From Thiosymbion sp942492625 (GTDB lineage: Bacteria; Pseudomonadota; Gammaproteobacteria; Chromatiales; Chromatiaceae), in the NCBI GenBank assembly GCA_942492625.1, contig CALOFM010000005.1, forward strand, positions 62,001-126,000: 64,000 nucleotides of DNA, read 5' to 3'. Below, one piece after another: positions 17,752 to 27,826 of the stretch. Position 1 is the first letter of the stretch, and each line of letters starts with the position of its first letter. The position numbers and the translations under genes were made by a program. The notes beneath the pieces were generated by a model. That model saw nothing but the letters and a program-made list of their open reading frames with translations. It made no database searches and had not been told where the DNA came from.

Positions 17752-18459
17752 ATGCCCACTGCTGATCTTCGCAATTCCCGGCTCGACGACTTCATCGCAA
17801 GTTTTGCTATCTGGTTGCGGGGGCGGGGCACGTCAGCGGCCTCGGTTCTGTTGCTCATATCCTCTGTGCTGTTATCGGCCTGCGGCGCACCGGAGCCGGC
17901 GCAACGGGACCGGTTCTACAGCCTCACGCCCCGGCTCCAGTCCCCGCCCGCGGCATCTGCGCCACTAAGGGCAACCCTTCTGGTGAACGACCTTGCCGCG
18001 CGGGGGTTTCTGGGCGGCCGGCAGATCGTCTTTCGCACCAGCGAGCAACCCCTGGAGGTCCAGCGCTACAACCTTCTCCTATGGGAGGAGCCACCGGGCC
18101 GCGCCATCGCGGGCCAGCTCGCCGCAAACCTGCGAACAGCGGGCCTGTTCGAGTTCGTGGTTACACCCGCGCAGCGCACCCGAGCCGACTACATCCTAAG
18201 CGGTGAGATCGATCGTTTCGAGCATCTGCCTACCGCCGGGCCACCGAAGGTAGTCGCGGAATTCAGTCTAACCCTGTTGCAAGGTACGAACCGCAGATCC
18301 CTGTTCTCAGGCCGCTACCAGGGACAGGAGGCAACCGGGGAAGACAGTCCTGAGGCCATGGCCCTGGCATTCAACCGGCTGGCCGGTCGTTTGGTCGGGG
18401 ACGCATTGCGCGATCTCCAATCCCAGAGGACGCGGCTGTTAGCAGCGCCCGGCCGCTGA
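17752..18459 (+). CDS. ABC-type transport auxiliary lipoprotein (PqiC/Mla-associated)
   Basis: This protein of about 235 aa starts at the ATG at 17752. A hydrophobic segment ends in the lipobox LLSAC, so it should be a lipoprotein anchored by the following cysteine. The mature part begins RDRFYSLTPR, the usual start of the ABC transport auxiliary component domain (PqiC-like), and continues with LLVNDLAARGFLGGRQIVFR and IAGQLAANLRTAGLFEFV. These proteins dock MCE transporters at the outer membrane. It is the fourth gene of the Mla-like operon, separated by about 160 bases from the MCE gene. Confidence 0.87.
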   Translation: MPTADLRNSRLDDFIASFAIWLRGRGTSAASVLLLISSVLLSACGAPEPAQRDRFYSLTPRLQSPPAASAPLRATLLVNDLAARGFLGGRQIVFRTSEQPLEVQRYNLLLWEEPPGRAIAGQLAANLRTAGLFEFVVTPAQRTRADYILSGEIDRFEHLPTAGPPKVVAEFSLTLLQGTNRRSLFSGRYQGQEATGEDSPEAMALAFNRLAGRLVGDALRDLQSQRTRLLAAPGR

Positions 18460-18517
18460 TGCAGGACAACGCACTCAGGGCGGCCACCTGTTTCTCTTCC
18501 GCGGCAAGACAGGCATC

Positions 18518-19900
18518 ATGAAGGGCCCCGCGGACGGCCTGTCCGCACTCTATCCACCGGGGATCGAGGACATGCCGGTCGCCTGGCGCCAGGTACGCAT
18601 CCCCGGACCGCCGCCGGGGCTTACACTGTCCGCCGCCGAGCGCGAGCATCCGGTTCCTGCAGTCCGCTACGCGAGACGCACGATCCAGACCCTGACCGCG
18701 GGCGGCGAGCGGCTCGCACTGGTGGACAAGGCGTCTCCCCACGCCCTCCACGATCTGATGATCAGCGGCCTTGCCAGCCCCCCTAATCCAGGCCCGGGCG
18801 ACGTGTCCCCGGCACTTGGCCGGGCCCTGTGGCGGACGGCATCGAGCTTTGTTCGATTCGTCTCCCAGCCTGGCGTCCGAGAAGAATTCGGGCTCGCGGG
18901 AGGACGCCTGCACCTGGCGCTGAACTGCGATCCCAACACCCTGGACCGGGAGAGCTGTCAGGCCAACAAGCAGTTTCACCTGCACCTGCTCTACTGGACC
19001 CGTTCCGAGCTGGAGGGGCTGGAGCGGCCCGAGCGAGTCGGGGATCTCGCCGATCCGAGGCTGCGCCGGCAGACCCTTGACCCGTTGACCTTCCCGGGGG
19101 CGCGGCTCATTCGCGAGTGCCTTGCGGACCTGCCGCCGGGATCGCACGGCGCGGCGCTGCTGCCGTGGTGCGAGGCCGAGGCAATCGCAGGCCGTACGCC
19201 CCTTGGATGCCTGATGCGCCTCCCCGGCTGGGACCTGCTGGACGACCCGGCGTTCGAAGCGCTGGTGCGGGACATCCATGGTCGGATCACGGCCGCGGCG
19301 TTGGGCGTGCTCGCCGCCTTTACCGGCCAACGCGAGCCCCCTCCCCCTTGGGAGCGTCACCAGCTGCTGCCCCTGCGGGCAATCCAAGCCAACCTGGCGC
19401 ATTTGCCCTGGTCCGATCAGGTGCGCTCCAGTCTCGGTCTGCTTGCACTGCGGTTGCAGGACCTGCCCCCCGCCCTCGCGAACCGACTCAAGCAGGGGCC
19501 GGCCCCGAAGCGCTTGCACCACATGTCCCTGAACCAGCCCTGCTACTCGCTCAACCTGTGCGCACCGGAGCCCAGCCTGACCGAAGGCACCCGGGACGCA
19601 ACCTCGGAGGTGCTACTGATCCTTCAGACCAAGCTCTTCTCGGGAATCGGGGGGGCCGGACTCCTGAGCCTCGCAGGGATTCCAAGCGTGCGAATCTTGC
19701 GCGGCCAAGGGAAATTCAGCCCCGAGCTGTGGCATCATCGTGCCCGGTTCCAGCGCGACTTCGCCTTCTTCAACCGAAACCGGCTAACAGACGCACCCGG
19801 AGTCGAGCTCGGTCCCGTGCGAAGATTCGCCGACACCGAGTCGGGCTGGATGAACGAAAAAAGCGATCCCTCGGGGCATCCGCGAACTAGACCGTGCTGA
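18518..19900 (+). CDS. Hypothetical protein, 460 aa, with an HxH motif
   Basis: I do not recognise this protein. It starts at an ATG 58 bases after the lipoprotein stop and reads as a soluble, arginine- and proline-rich protein without signal peptide or TM helix. The segment NKQFHLHLLYWTRSEL resembles the HxHxx active-site region of HIT/GalT-fold nucleotidyltransferases, and GGRLHLALNCDPNTL precedes it, but the remaining GalT motifs are not apparent. Further features are PCYSLNLCAPEPS and a glycine-rich GIGGAGLLSLAGIPSV segment near the C-terminus. Its position behind the Mla-like genes suggests a role in envelope maintenance, which is only an inference. Confidence 0.75.
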   Translation: MKGPADGLSALYPPGIEDMPVAWRQVRIPGPPPGLTLSAAEREHPVPAVRYARRTIQTLTAGGERLALVDKASPHALHDLMISGLASPPNPGPGDVSPALGRALWRTASSFVRFVSQPGVREEFGLAGGRLHLALNCDPNTLDRESCQANKQFHLHLLYWTRSELEGLERPERVGDLADPRLRRQTLDPLTFPGARLIRECLADLPPGSHGAALLPWCEAEAIAGRTPLGCLMRLPGWDLLDDPAFEALVRDIHGRITAAALGVLAAFTGQREPPPPWERHQLLPLRAIQANLAHLPWSDQVRSSLGLLALRLQDLPPALANRLKQGPAPKRLHHMSLNQPCYSLNLCAPEPSLTEGTRDATSEVLLILQTKLFSGIGGAGLLSLAGIPSVRILRGQGKFSPELWHHRARFQRDFAFFNRNRLTDAPGVELGPVRRFADTESGWMNEKSDPSGHPRTRPC

Positions 19901-19923
19901 AGTAACAACGCCACCTGCCCACG

Positions 19924-20826
19924 ATGGATTTTTCCGATCTCGCGTCCTTCTGGATACTGTTCTCCCTGCTATCCGCTTTTTTTCACGCCTCGCGCCTGGC
20001 GGTCACCAAGCGCCTGAGCTTCAGCTTCTCCGCCCAGGCCCTGACCCTTTACGTGAACCTGGTGAGCGCGCCGGTCACCATTCCCCTGATATTTTGGAAC
20101 CATAATTTTCCGCTCGGGGATCCGGTCTATCTCGCCATGGTGCTCGCCGGCGCGGTAATCTCGGGACTCGGCGGCTGGTCCCTCAATTACGCCATCAAGC
20201 AAGGGGATATCTCCCTTGTGGGGCCCGTGATCACCCTGACCCCGGGATTCGTTGTCCTGATCGAATGGATGACAACCGGCGATTTTCCCGGCGCCACGGG
20301 TTTTCTCGGGATCGCCCTTCTGACTGCGGGAAGCTACGTGCTCAGTATCGACCGAAGCTTGCCGCATTGGCACACGCCGCTGGTGCGGATATTACAGACA
20401 CCCGGCAGCCTGTTTACCCTGATCGCCGCCGCCTGCTTCGCCGCGGCCACGACGTTCGGGCGGGTCGCAATCGGATTGAGCGATCCCCTCTCCTTCGCCG
20501 TCATGTTGGCGCTGATCAACCCCATCGTGCTGTTCATCATGTTCAGCCTGCAGGACCGGAGTTTCTACCGCCAGGTCTTTAACGGGAACCTGCGCCGAGA
20601 GGCAAAGCCCCTGCTGGCGTTGGGTATCTTGTTCGCCCTCATGCGTGTCGCCGATCAGATCGCGCTCAGCATGACCTTGGCCTCATACGCCATGTCGGTG
20701 AAACGCACCGCCGGCATGTTCTCGGTAGTGCTCGGGAAGGTTCTGTACCATGAGCACCACATCCCGGTAAGGATGCTGGGAAGCGCAGTCATGCTGGTGG
20801 GGCTTTTGGTACTGATACAGGAATAG
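19924..20826 (+). CDS. DMT superfamily (EamA-type) transporter
   Basis: This 300-aa integral membrane protein has about ten TM segments in two repeats, as expected for drug/metabolite transporters with two EamA domains. Examples are AMVLAGAVISGLGGWSLNYA in the first half and SAVMLVGLLVLIQE at the C-terminus; the second repeat contains AMSVKRTAGMFSVVLGK, in the usual position of the conserved EamA loop. It starts 24 bases after the stop of the 460-aa protein and could be cotranscribed. The substrate cannot be deduced. Confidence 0.85.
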   Translation: MDFSDLASFWILFSLLSAFFHASRLAVTKRLSFSFSAQALTLYVNLVSAPVTIPLIFWNHNFPLGDPVYLAMVLAGAVISGLGGWSLNYAIKQGDISLVGPVITLTPGFVVLIEWMTTGDFPGATGFLGIALLTAGSYVLSIDRSLPHWHTPLVRILQTPGSLFTLIAAACFAAATTFGRVAIGLSDPLSFAVMLALINPIVLFIMFSLQDRSFYRQVFNGNLRREAKPLLALGILFALMRVADQIALSMTLASYAMSVKRTAGMFSVVLGKVLYHEHHIPVRMLGSAVMLVGLLVLIQE

Positions 20827-20926
20827 CCATCATCCCCGAGAGCTGTGGGCTTCAACCTGACTTGAACGCGCCCCGTGCCGGACGGAAGTCAAACCCTCGC
20901 ACATCCGACCCCCGCGCGGGCCGATG

Positions 20927-21331
20927 TCACTCACTGTTCGCCGGTACGGCGATCCTGTCGTCGAGACGATTCTCGTGCCGGAAGCGGTCCGCCTGGCGGA
21001 CAATGGACAAGCGGGAACGGTCCTCGCCCCAGGCCTTGCGCAAGGCCGCCGGCGTATCCGCGCTCTCGGACCATACGCGCCAGAGGATGGCGCCGTCCTC
21101 CCAATAAACGGCGGCGACATAGTGGCCGTCCGGGCTGAAGGCCGCGAAGGCAACGCCACCCAGCGCGCTGTCGAGCACCAGATAGGAGGCCTGATCGCCG
21201 GCATGTGAATCCTCCGGGTTCTTCCAGATCCGCACCGTTCCGTCCAGGGAGGCGGTGACCGGCCGCTCTCCGGAGGGGGAAAACCCGACGCTCCGACGCC
21301 GATTGATCAGTTCCCTTGCCATGTACAGCAC
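20927..21331 (-). pseudogene. C-terminal WD40 remnant of a STAND-protein paralogue
   Basis: This 134-codon frame encodes a single WD40 blade region (GFSPSGERPVTASLDGTVRIW) and then a tail FSPDGHYVAAVYWEDGAILW that aligns, residue by residue with few changes, to the C-terminus of the intact STAND protein starting at 21487 (FSPDGHYLAGAYWENSALLW). The match continues to the end: AWGEDRSRLSIVRQADRFRHENR against QWGNDRARLALIEHAYRFRQDNR. It runs in the opposite direction from the intact gene and lacks any start context or N-terminal domains, so it is the 3' end of a decayed paralogue. The homology is seen directly in the translated sequence. Confidence 0.85.
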
Positions 21332-21486
21332 ATGCTTCCCCAGGCTATCTTATTTCCTGAGGGAGTCCCCGGCCGTTTAAACTCACACCTTCGACTCAGT
21401 TGAGTTTGCCCCCTCAACCGGAAGGTTAGTCCCGGGCGCCCTGCATCGTATCTATCCTTAGTACTTCAGCAGCCGCTTTGAGCTTC

Positions 21487-24400
21487 ATGAAAGACGATCG
21501 GGTTCGCATCTTTATCTCATCGCCGGCCGATGTGGACCATGAGCGCGCCATGGTCAAGGATGTGATTGAGCGGCTGGCCCAGGAGTACCTCCCCTATTTC
21601 CCGCTCCAGGCCATCCTCTGGGAGGACGAGGCGCTGACCGCCGATCGCACCTTCCAGGCCGGGCTGACCCAGCCGGCAGACTGCGACATCGTGCTGTTGA
21701 TCCTGTGGACCAGGCTGGGCTCGCCGTTGCCGCAGGAGCCCTATCGCGGGATGACCGGCACCGAGTGGGAGTTCGTCAACGCGGTGGACGCGTCCGGCGA
21801 CAGCCGGAAACCGGAGGTGCTGGTCTACAAAAAGGCGGCTCCGAAGTTGGTGGACATCACCAACGCCGGGATGGCGCAGGAGGCGGTGGAGGACCGGCGC
21901 CGGCTCGATGAGTTCTTTCGCGGTCACTTCTACAACCAAGACAATACATTTCGCCGCGCCTTCCGCTCTTTCAGCAGCGATTCGGCGTTTCGTGAGCTAG
22001 TGGAGATGCAGTTGCGCAAGCTGCTCAACCGCCGGATCAGCGCGGAACGCCGCGCCGTCGCTGGCGAGCTCACCTGGCGCGGCAGCCCGTTCCGCCCCGA
22101 CCGCCCCTTCGAGCCGAGCGATGAGCGCATCTTCACAGGTCGCGAACGCGAGGTCTGGGACCTGATCTCCCGCCTGGAGCGGCGCGCGGCCGCCGGTTAC
22201 GGTCTGCTGTTGCTGACCGGTCCGAGCGGTAGCGGCAAGACCTCGCTGTTGCGCGCAGGACTGGTGCCCAGGTTGTCTCGCCCGTTCCAGTTCGAAGAGG
22301 TCGCCACTGTTCGCTGCTGCCTGGTCGATCCCTGCGCTGATGGACCGAGCCCGATCCAGGCTCTGGCGGAACGGCTTTGCGCCGAGGACTGTCTCGGCGA
22401 CGCGCTCGGGCGCTTCGGACTCGGCAGCGACGGGCTAGCCCGGCTGCTCGTCGTCGAGCCCCAGGGGGCGGCGCGTCAGATCATCACCGCCGCATCGGAC
22501 CAGGCGCGCCTGACCAATCCCGACGCCTCCGCGCGGCTGGCGCTCATCCTCGACCCCCTCGACGCGGTGTTCGCGGCCGCAGACGCCGGCGGCAACCGCC
22601 CGAGCGATCGGGCGGATGACGATGCGCTGCGGCTCTTCGCCACGGCCTTGCGTGCGCTGGCCGTCAGCGACGGCGTCTGGGTCATCGCCGCGATGCGCAG
22701 TGATGCGCTGCGCCAGCTGCCCCGTCTAGCCCCGTTGCTCGATCAGCTCGACCCATCGGCGTGGGTGAGGTTGGAGCCGCCGGCACAGGCGCGTCTGCGA
22801 CAGGTCGTGGAGATCCCGGCCCGCATCGCTGGCATAGACTTCGACGCCCACGACAAGATCCAGGGCCGCGGTCTGGTGGAACTGATCGAGGCAGATGCCG
22901 CGGATCTGCGGCTCTGGCTGCCGCCGTTGCAGCGCGTGCTCGACGCAGCCTATCGCACCGCGGTCGCCGAGGGGCGGGAGAGCACCGGCGATGAGGTGCG
23001 AGTCTCGGCGCGCTATTACCGCGAGCAGGGCGGGCTGAAAGGCCAACTGGTCGCGGGCGCTGAACAGGTCTGGGACGGGCTCGACGAGCGCGCCCGCGCC
23101 GCCCTGCCGATGCTGTGCCGGGCCCTTATCGGGCTGGAGAGCGCCAACGGGTCAAAGCCCGCGGTGCGCCAGGGCGATCTGCGCGTGCTCGAGTGCGACC
23201 CGGACTGCCGCCGTCTGCTGGCGGCACTGACCGAGGCGCGCCTGGTCGTCACCGAGGGGATCCGAGACGCATCGATGCTGGCGCACTGTGAGCCACCCGA
23301 CTTCAGGGTCTTGTCGTTGGTGCGCAGTGCTTGGCAACAGAGTCGGGAGGATTGGCGGGCGCGCTGGATGCGGATGCGCCATCGCGCCGCCGATGAGGCG
23401 CTGGCCTCGGACCCGGCACCCTCCGGCGAAGCCGACGATGCCGTCTGCGCCTGGGGAGAGTACCGCCCGACGGTCAGCTTCAGCCATCCGGTGCTGCTCA
23501 CGGACTGGGCGCCGGTGCGAGATTGGCTCAAGCGGTGGGATAACCGCAGGCTGTTGCAGTTGCGCGCGCAGCTTACCCGCCAGGCGCAATTGTGGAAGCG
23601 TACCAATTGCAATCCTGAATATCTGCTCCACCAGACCGGTTTTTTCGCCGCAACCCGGCTTGCCGCGAACTTCGGGACCGAGCTGGAGCCGCTGGAGCGC
23701 GAATTGTTCGATCAGTCGGGTGCCTATCTAGCCTTTCTGCGGCAGCGCAACCGCATCGTGCGCGGTTTCGGCGCCCTGCTGGTGGCGCTGCTGGTGGCTG
23801 CCACCATCTCCGCCCTGCTGGCCGCCAGGGCATCCACCGATGCGCGGGTCAATCTACACCGGAGCCGGCTCAAGGAGGCGGATCTCTACATCGCCAGCGG
23901 CAACACGCCCCAAGCCGTGATCCAGGCCCTGGACGCGGGACCCGATCTGCCCGACAAGGCAGTGCAGACCCTCAGCATGGCGTTCACGGGCAACCGGCTC
24001 ATCGCCATGGCCCAGTCCCCCGGCCCCTCCCCGGAGGATCCGCGCATCCCTGGCTTTAGCGCCGACGGCACGCATCTCGCCACCATCGTGCCCGGTGGGG
24101 GACCGCGGCTGTGGCGGCTGGAAAAGGGACGCTACGTCCCCGAGCGAGACCTCGACGCCGGCGGCCTCGCGCTGCACAGCCTTGTCATCGGCGCTACCGG
24201 CGAGGCGGTGTTCGGCATCGACGAGGGCGGTATCTGGAGTCTGCCGGTAGCCAGCGGCGAGCCGCCGACCTATCCCTGTGGCACCGGTTCCAACCCCGGG
24301 TTCACGCTGGATGTGACCAGGCGTTATCTCGCGATCGCGCGTAGCACGGCCGACGGCGGCCATGGCGTCTGCGTCGTCGATCTGGCCACGCCGGGGCGGG

Positions 24401-26337
24401 TGCTTTTCGACCGCATGCTGCAAGAGGGCGCGATCCGGGGCCTGAGCTTCTCTCCCGACAGTCGGGCACTGCTGACAGCCTCAGCCGACGGCCGCACCCA
24501 TCTGATCGATCTCGATGCGGAGGAGTTGGTCCTGTCGTTGCCCAAGGACGGTCCGCTCGGACGGCCCTTCAACAATGCCGTCTTCGATGCCGCCGGTGAG
24601 CGCATTGCCATTGCGGCGGTCGACGAGCGCGTTCGTTTGTACGCGCGCGACGGCACCCCGATCAGCGAGCTGTCCGAGAGCGATATCGGCGGGCTCCGCT
24701 TCAAGATCCACAAGAGTGCGGTGCGCGATGTCGCCTTCAGCCCGGATGGCCAGTTCCTGGTCGCCGTCGATGACGAGGGGCAGGTGGTGCGCTGGGCCCT
24801 GGACGGCTCGGGGCAGGCCGTGGTGTTGGGCAATCATGGTCTCAGCACCGACGAGGTAGAGATCGTCCAGCCGGGAGGCGGCGCAGACGACGCCAGAGAG
24901 ACCTTGGTATTGACCGCTTCGCTCGATCAAACCGCGCGCCTCTGGGGCCTGCAGACCGGCAAGCAGGTCGCGGTGATGGGCCACGACGCCGCTGTCAGCG
25001 CCGCCCGATTCAGCGCCAACGGCGAGCGTGTATTCACCTTCTCCGGGCTCGACGGTTCGGTGCGGCTCTGGAGTATCACCCCGGTTTCTCGTCTGGCGTT
25101 CCGGCTCCAGCACCCGGATCATGTATGGAACCTGGATATGGCCGCCGCACCGAGGGAACTGGCGCCGGAGGGAAACGCCCTGCTTTTGGCCACCGCCGGG
25201 TTCGACGGAGGCGTGCGCGTATGGCGCTATCGACGCGGTGAAGACGGTGACGCCCCGGAGCAGCTGGCGGCTTTCGAGGATCACCGGGGGCGCGTGCGGC
25301 AGGCCCGTTTCTCGCCCTCCGCACGTCTGCTCGCCTCCGCCGGATACGACGGCACCGCCCATGTGCACGACCTGGTCTCGGGTCGCGCCTGCCTGCTGCC
25401 GGCGGGCTCCGGATCCGGCACCAATCAGGTCTACAATGTGCTGTTCGACCCCGAGGAGCGCTGGCTGCTGACGACCTCCGCCGACCCTGAGCAGCCGCTA
25501 CGGTTGTTCTCGCTGGATACCTGTGCGCCCATCGAAGCCGACCCGGCGCTGCGCGACGGCGATGCACCGGTCGGTGCCGCGGCGCTGCTCTCGCGGCCCG
25601 AAGGTGCCCTGGTCGCGACAGGGGACGACAGCGGCATCCTGCGCCTGCTGCACCTTGCACCCGGCCAGGTTTGGCAACTTCGTTGCGCGGTGCCGATAGA
25701 CGACGGTCCCATCGGAGATGTCGCATTGTCCCCGGACGGGCGGACCATTGGTGTCACCGGCAGTAGGGGCCGCGTCGCGCTAGTCGCCATCGACGAGCAG
25801 GGCTGCCGTATCGACACCGATCTGCAGGGACACAGCGGCCGGGTCTACAGCATCGCGTTCTCACCGGATTCGCGGCAGGTGCTGACCGGGTCGCTGGACA
25901 AGACCGCGCGGCTTTGGGACCGCAACGGCGCACCACGCGCCTTGTTGGCCGGCCACGAGGACCGCATCTACAAGGCATCGTTCAGCCCCGGAGACGGGCG
26001 CTGGATGCTTACTGCATCCCGCGACGGCTTCATCCGGCTGTGGCACAGACCAGGCGCCGAGGTATCGGGTTTCCGTACGCTGAGAACCTATCTGCCCCTC
26101 AAGGCCGATCTGGGGGGCGTAGCCGATGCCATGTTCAGCCCCGACGGCCACTATCTGGCCGGTGCCTACTGGGAGAACTCCGCGCTGCTTTGGCGCTTGT
26201 GGGTAGAAGACGACCAGGTACCGCAGCAGTTGATCGACCAATGGGGTAACGACCGAGCCCGGCTGGCGCTGATCGAACACGCCTACCGGTTCCGGCAGGA
26301 CAATCGAGTCGTCGATCAGGAGCCGGCGGAGCAGTGA
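21487..26337 (+). CDS. DUF4062-STAND NTPase-TM-WD40 protein, candidate defence or signalling protein
   Basis: This protein of about 1616 aa combines four parts. Residues about 5-150 are a DUF4062-like domain (RVRIFISSPADVDHERAMV, then GMTGTEWEFVNAV). From about 212 comes an nSTAND1-type NTPase: FTGREREV, Walker A TGPSGSGKTS at 244-253, and a Walker-B-like ALILDPLDAVF near 351-361. A single TM helix (about 757-783, GFGALLVALLVAATISALLAA) follows a helical region. The rest is a WD40 propeller with repeats such as GSLDKTARLWD and TASRDGFIRLWH. STAND proteins couple ligand sensing by repeats to NTP-driven oligomerisation; some bacterial ones are phage sensors. A TTG at 21478 would add three residues; I prefer the ATG. 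Neither start has a strong ribosome binding site. Confidence 0.9.
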   Translation: MKDDRVRIFISSPADVDHERAMVKDVIERLAQEYLPYFPLQAILWEDEALTADRTFQAGLTQPADCDIVLLILWTRLGSPLPQEPYRGMTGTEWEFVNAVDASGDSRKPEVLVYKKAAPKLVDITNAGMAQEAVEDRRRLDEFFRGHFYNQDNTFRRAFRSFSSDSAFRELVEMQLRKLLNRRISAERRAVAGELTWRGSPFRPDRPFEPSDERIFTGREREVWDLISRLERRAAAGYGLLLLTGPSGSGKTSLLRAGLVPRLSRPFQFEEVATVRCCLVDPCADGPSPIQALAERLCAEDCLGDALGRFGLGSDGLARLLVVEPQGAARQIITAASDQARLTNPDASARLALILDPLDAVFAAADAGGNRPSDRADDDALRLFATALRALAVSDGVWVIAAMRSDALRQLPRLAPLLDQLDPSAWVRLEPPAQARLRQVVEIPARIAGIDFDAHDKIQGRGLVELIEADAADLRLWLPPLQRVLDAAYRTAVAEGRESTGDEVRVSARYYREQGGLKGQLVAGAEQVWDGLDERARAALPMLCRALIGLESANGSKPAVRQGDLRVLECDPDCRRLLAALTEARLVVTEGIRDASMLAHCEPPDFRVLSLVRSAWQQSREDWRARWMRMRHRAADEALASDPAPSGEADDAVCAWGEYRPTVSFSHPVLLTDWAPVRDWLKRWDNRRLLQLRAQLTRQAQLWKRTNCNPEYLLHQTGFFAATRLAANFGTELEPLERELFDQSGAYLAFLRQRNRIVRGFGALLVALLVAATISALLAARASTDARVNLHRSRLKEADLYIASGNTPQAVIQALDAGPDLPDKAVQTLSMAFTGNRLIAMAQSPGPSPEDPRIPGFSADGTHLATIVPGGGPRLWRLEKGRYVPERDLDAGGLALHSLVIGATGEAVFGIDEGGIWSLPVASGEPPTYPCGTGSNPGFTLDVTRRYLAIARSTADGGHGVCVVDLATPGRVLFDRMLQEGAIRGLSFSPDSRALLTASADGRTHLIDLDAEELVLSLPKDGPLGRPFNNAVFDAAGERIAIAAVDERVRLYARDGTPISELSESDIGGLRFKIHKSAVRDVAFSPDGQFLVAVDDEGQVVRWALDGSGQAVVLGNHGLSTDEVEIVQPGGGADDARETLVLTASLDQTARLWGLQTGKQVAVMGHDAAVSAARFSANGERVFTFSGLDGSVRLWSITPVSRLAFRLQHPDHVWNLDMAAAPRELAPEGNALLLATAGFDGGVRVWRYRRGEDGDAPEQLAAFEDHRGRVRQARFSPSARLLASAGYDGTAHVHDLVSGRACLLPAGSGSGTNQVYNVLFDPEERWLLTTSADPEQPLRLFSLDTCAPIEADPALRDGDAPVGAAALLSRPEGALVATGDDSGILRLLHLAPGQVWQLRCAVPIDDGPIGDVALSPDGRTIGVTGSRGRVALVAIDEQGCRIDTDLQGHSGRVYSIAFSPDSRQVLTGSLDKTARLWDRNGAPRALLAGHEDRIYKASFSPGDGRWMLTASRDGFIRLWHRPGAEVSGFRTLRTYLPLKADLGGVADAMFSPDGHYLAGAYWENSALLWRLWVEDDQVPQQLIDQWGNDRARLALIEHAYRFRQDNRVVDQEPAEQ

Positions 26338-26423
26338 TCCTAGAATCGGCAGTTGGGCGCTCACCCAAATGGTGAGGCACGTAGCACCCAGATCTCGTCG
26401 CGAATCAGTCGCTTGATTGCGGT

Positions 26424-27782
26424 ATGAAGCGGTCAACTACCGATTTTGGGATGACCCGCCGTGCGGCGGGCATGCGGCGCCCGGCCCACCCCGTGCGGCT
26501 GGCGGGTGCCGCAGACCAACCCTTGCGGACCAAGGCCCGCTGGACCGGGGGCCGGCTCTTCGGTCTCGTCGTGGGCGTATCGCTGTTTCTTGCCGTGGCC
26601 AGCGCGCTTTCACCGGTCGAAACAGACATAGCCATTTACTGGACGGCAGCGCATCGGGTCTTCGATCAAGGTATAGATCCCTATCTCCGGCGACCCGGTG
26701 ATGTGCTGCCTTTCACCTACCCGCCGACGGCCCTGTTTCTGGTTTACCCGCTCAGCGGGCTTGACATGGACCAGTCGGCAAGGCTGATCCTGATGGTCAA
26801 CCTGGTGCTTGCCGTAATTCTGATGACGCTGATCGTCGGCGACCTATCGCTTGATGATCCGGGCCGGCGGCTGAGCTTTTGGGGACCGATCTACGTCGCC
26901 GCTTTCGGCGGGCTCTATCTGACGATCGTTTTCTGCCAGATCAACCTGATCGTACTGCTTTTTCTGTGGCTTTACTGGCGTCAGGTAAGGCGCTCCCGGC
27001 CAATCTTCTCGGCGGGGGTCGCGTTGGCATTGGGGTGTGTGGCCAAGCCGCACTATGGGTTGCTCGTCCTGGGGGCAGGACCTAAACCGGGGTACCGCGT
27101 AATCGCCGGAGCGTCGATCGCCGGCGTTGTGCTGCTAGGGGTGAGCCTTGCGCTGGCGCCCGGTGGCAGTTGGCATACATGGATAGAAGAGGTGCTGGGC
27201 GAGACCAGCTACACGATGCTACCAGCGGGCCACAGCTCGATCGCGGCGCCCTGGAACCGGGCCATTCCCGGCCTCGTGGCGCGGTACTTCGTCCCGAACA
27301 AGTTCATAGATCCCCTCGTCGACAGTCCCGCCACGGCGCGATTTCTATCGACGGTGCTGATCCTGGTCCTGCTGGCAGTATCGGCGTGGACGCTCTATCG
27401 ATCGATGCGCAGGGCGGATCGTGGGCCGACGGATCGCGACCTCGAACTGTCCCTGATCTCGATTTTCGTCTTCTTGGCGTCTCCTGCAAGCTGGACTCAT
27501 CACCTCGTAGTGCTTCTACCCGCAACGCTCGTCATTCTGCGTGACGGCGTGCTCGACCGCGATGAGCCGATTTCCAGCCGCCTGACGGCGGGTCTGACGC
27601 TTGCGGTCATCGCCTTCACCTTCGATGACCTGATCCCGCGGGAGATACGCACCTCGTCGCAGGCCATCATGAGCCTGATGACGGTCGCCGTCGTCGCCTT
27701 GTGGCTGCTCATCGTGTCGCGTCTGCTGCGACGGTCCTCGTTGGCTCACGACCGCCCGGATAACGCACCGCCATCGCGATGA
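26424..27782 (+). CDS. GT87-family (DUF2029) membrane glycosyltransferase
   Basis: This 452-aa polytopic membrane protein resembles the DUF2029/GT87 glycosyltransferases that use polyprenyl-phosphate sugars. The conserved early motif is TDIAIYWTAAHRVFDQGIDPY followed by FTYPPTALFLVYPL, and GVALALGCVAKPHYGLLVL contains the family KP segment. About ten TM helices follow. The N-terminal 40 residues are hydrophilic and may not all be translated, since alternative in-frame starts exist. It lies 86 bases downstream of the STAND gene in the same direction; a functional link is not evident. Confidence 0.85.
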   Translation: MKRSTTDFGMTRRAAGMRRPAHPVRLAGAADQPLRTKARWTGGRLFGLVVGVSLFLAVASALSPVETDIAIYWTAAHRVFDQGIDPYLRRPGDVLPFTYPPTALFLVYPLSGLDMDQSARLILMVNLVLAVILMTLIVGDLSLDDPGRRLSFWGPIYVAAFGGLYLTIVFCQINLIVLLFLWLYWRQVRRSRPIFSAGVALALGCVAKPHYGLLVLGAGPKPGYRVIAGASIAGVVLLGVSLALAPGGSWHTWIEEVLGETSYTMLPAGHSSIAAPWNRAIPGLVARYFVPNKFIDPLVDSPATARFLSTVLILVLLAVSAWTLYRSMRRADRGPTDRDLELSLISIFVFLASPASWTHHLVVLLPATLVILRDGVLDRDEPISSRLTAGLTLAVIAFTFDDLIPREIRTSSQAIMSLMTVAVVALWLLIVSRLLRRSSLAHDRPDNAPPSR

Positions 27783-27826
27783 GGGGTCAGCTACCCGGGT
27801 CATCGAGCAGGGCGTCTTGACGTCGG

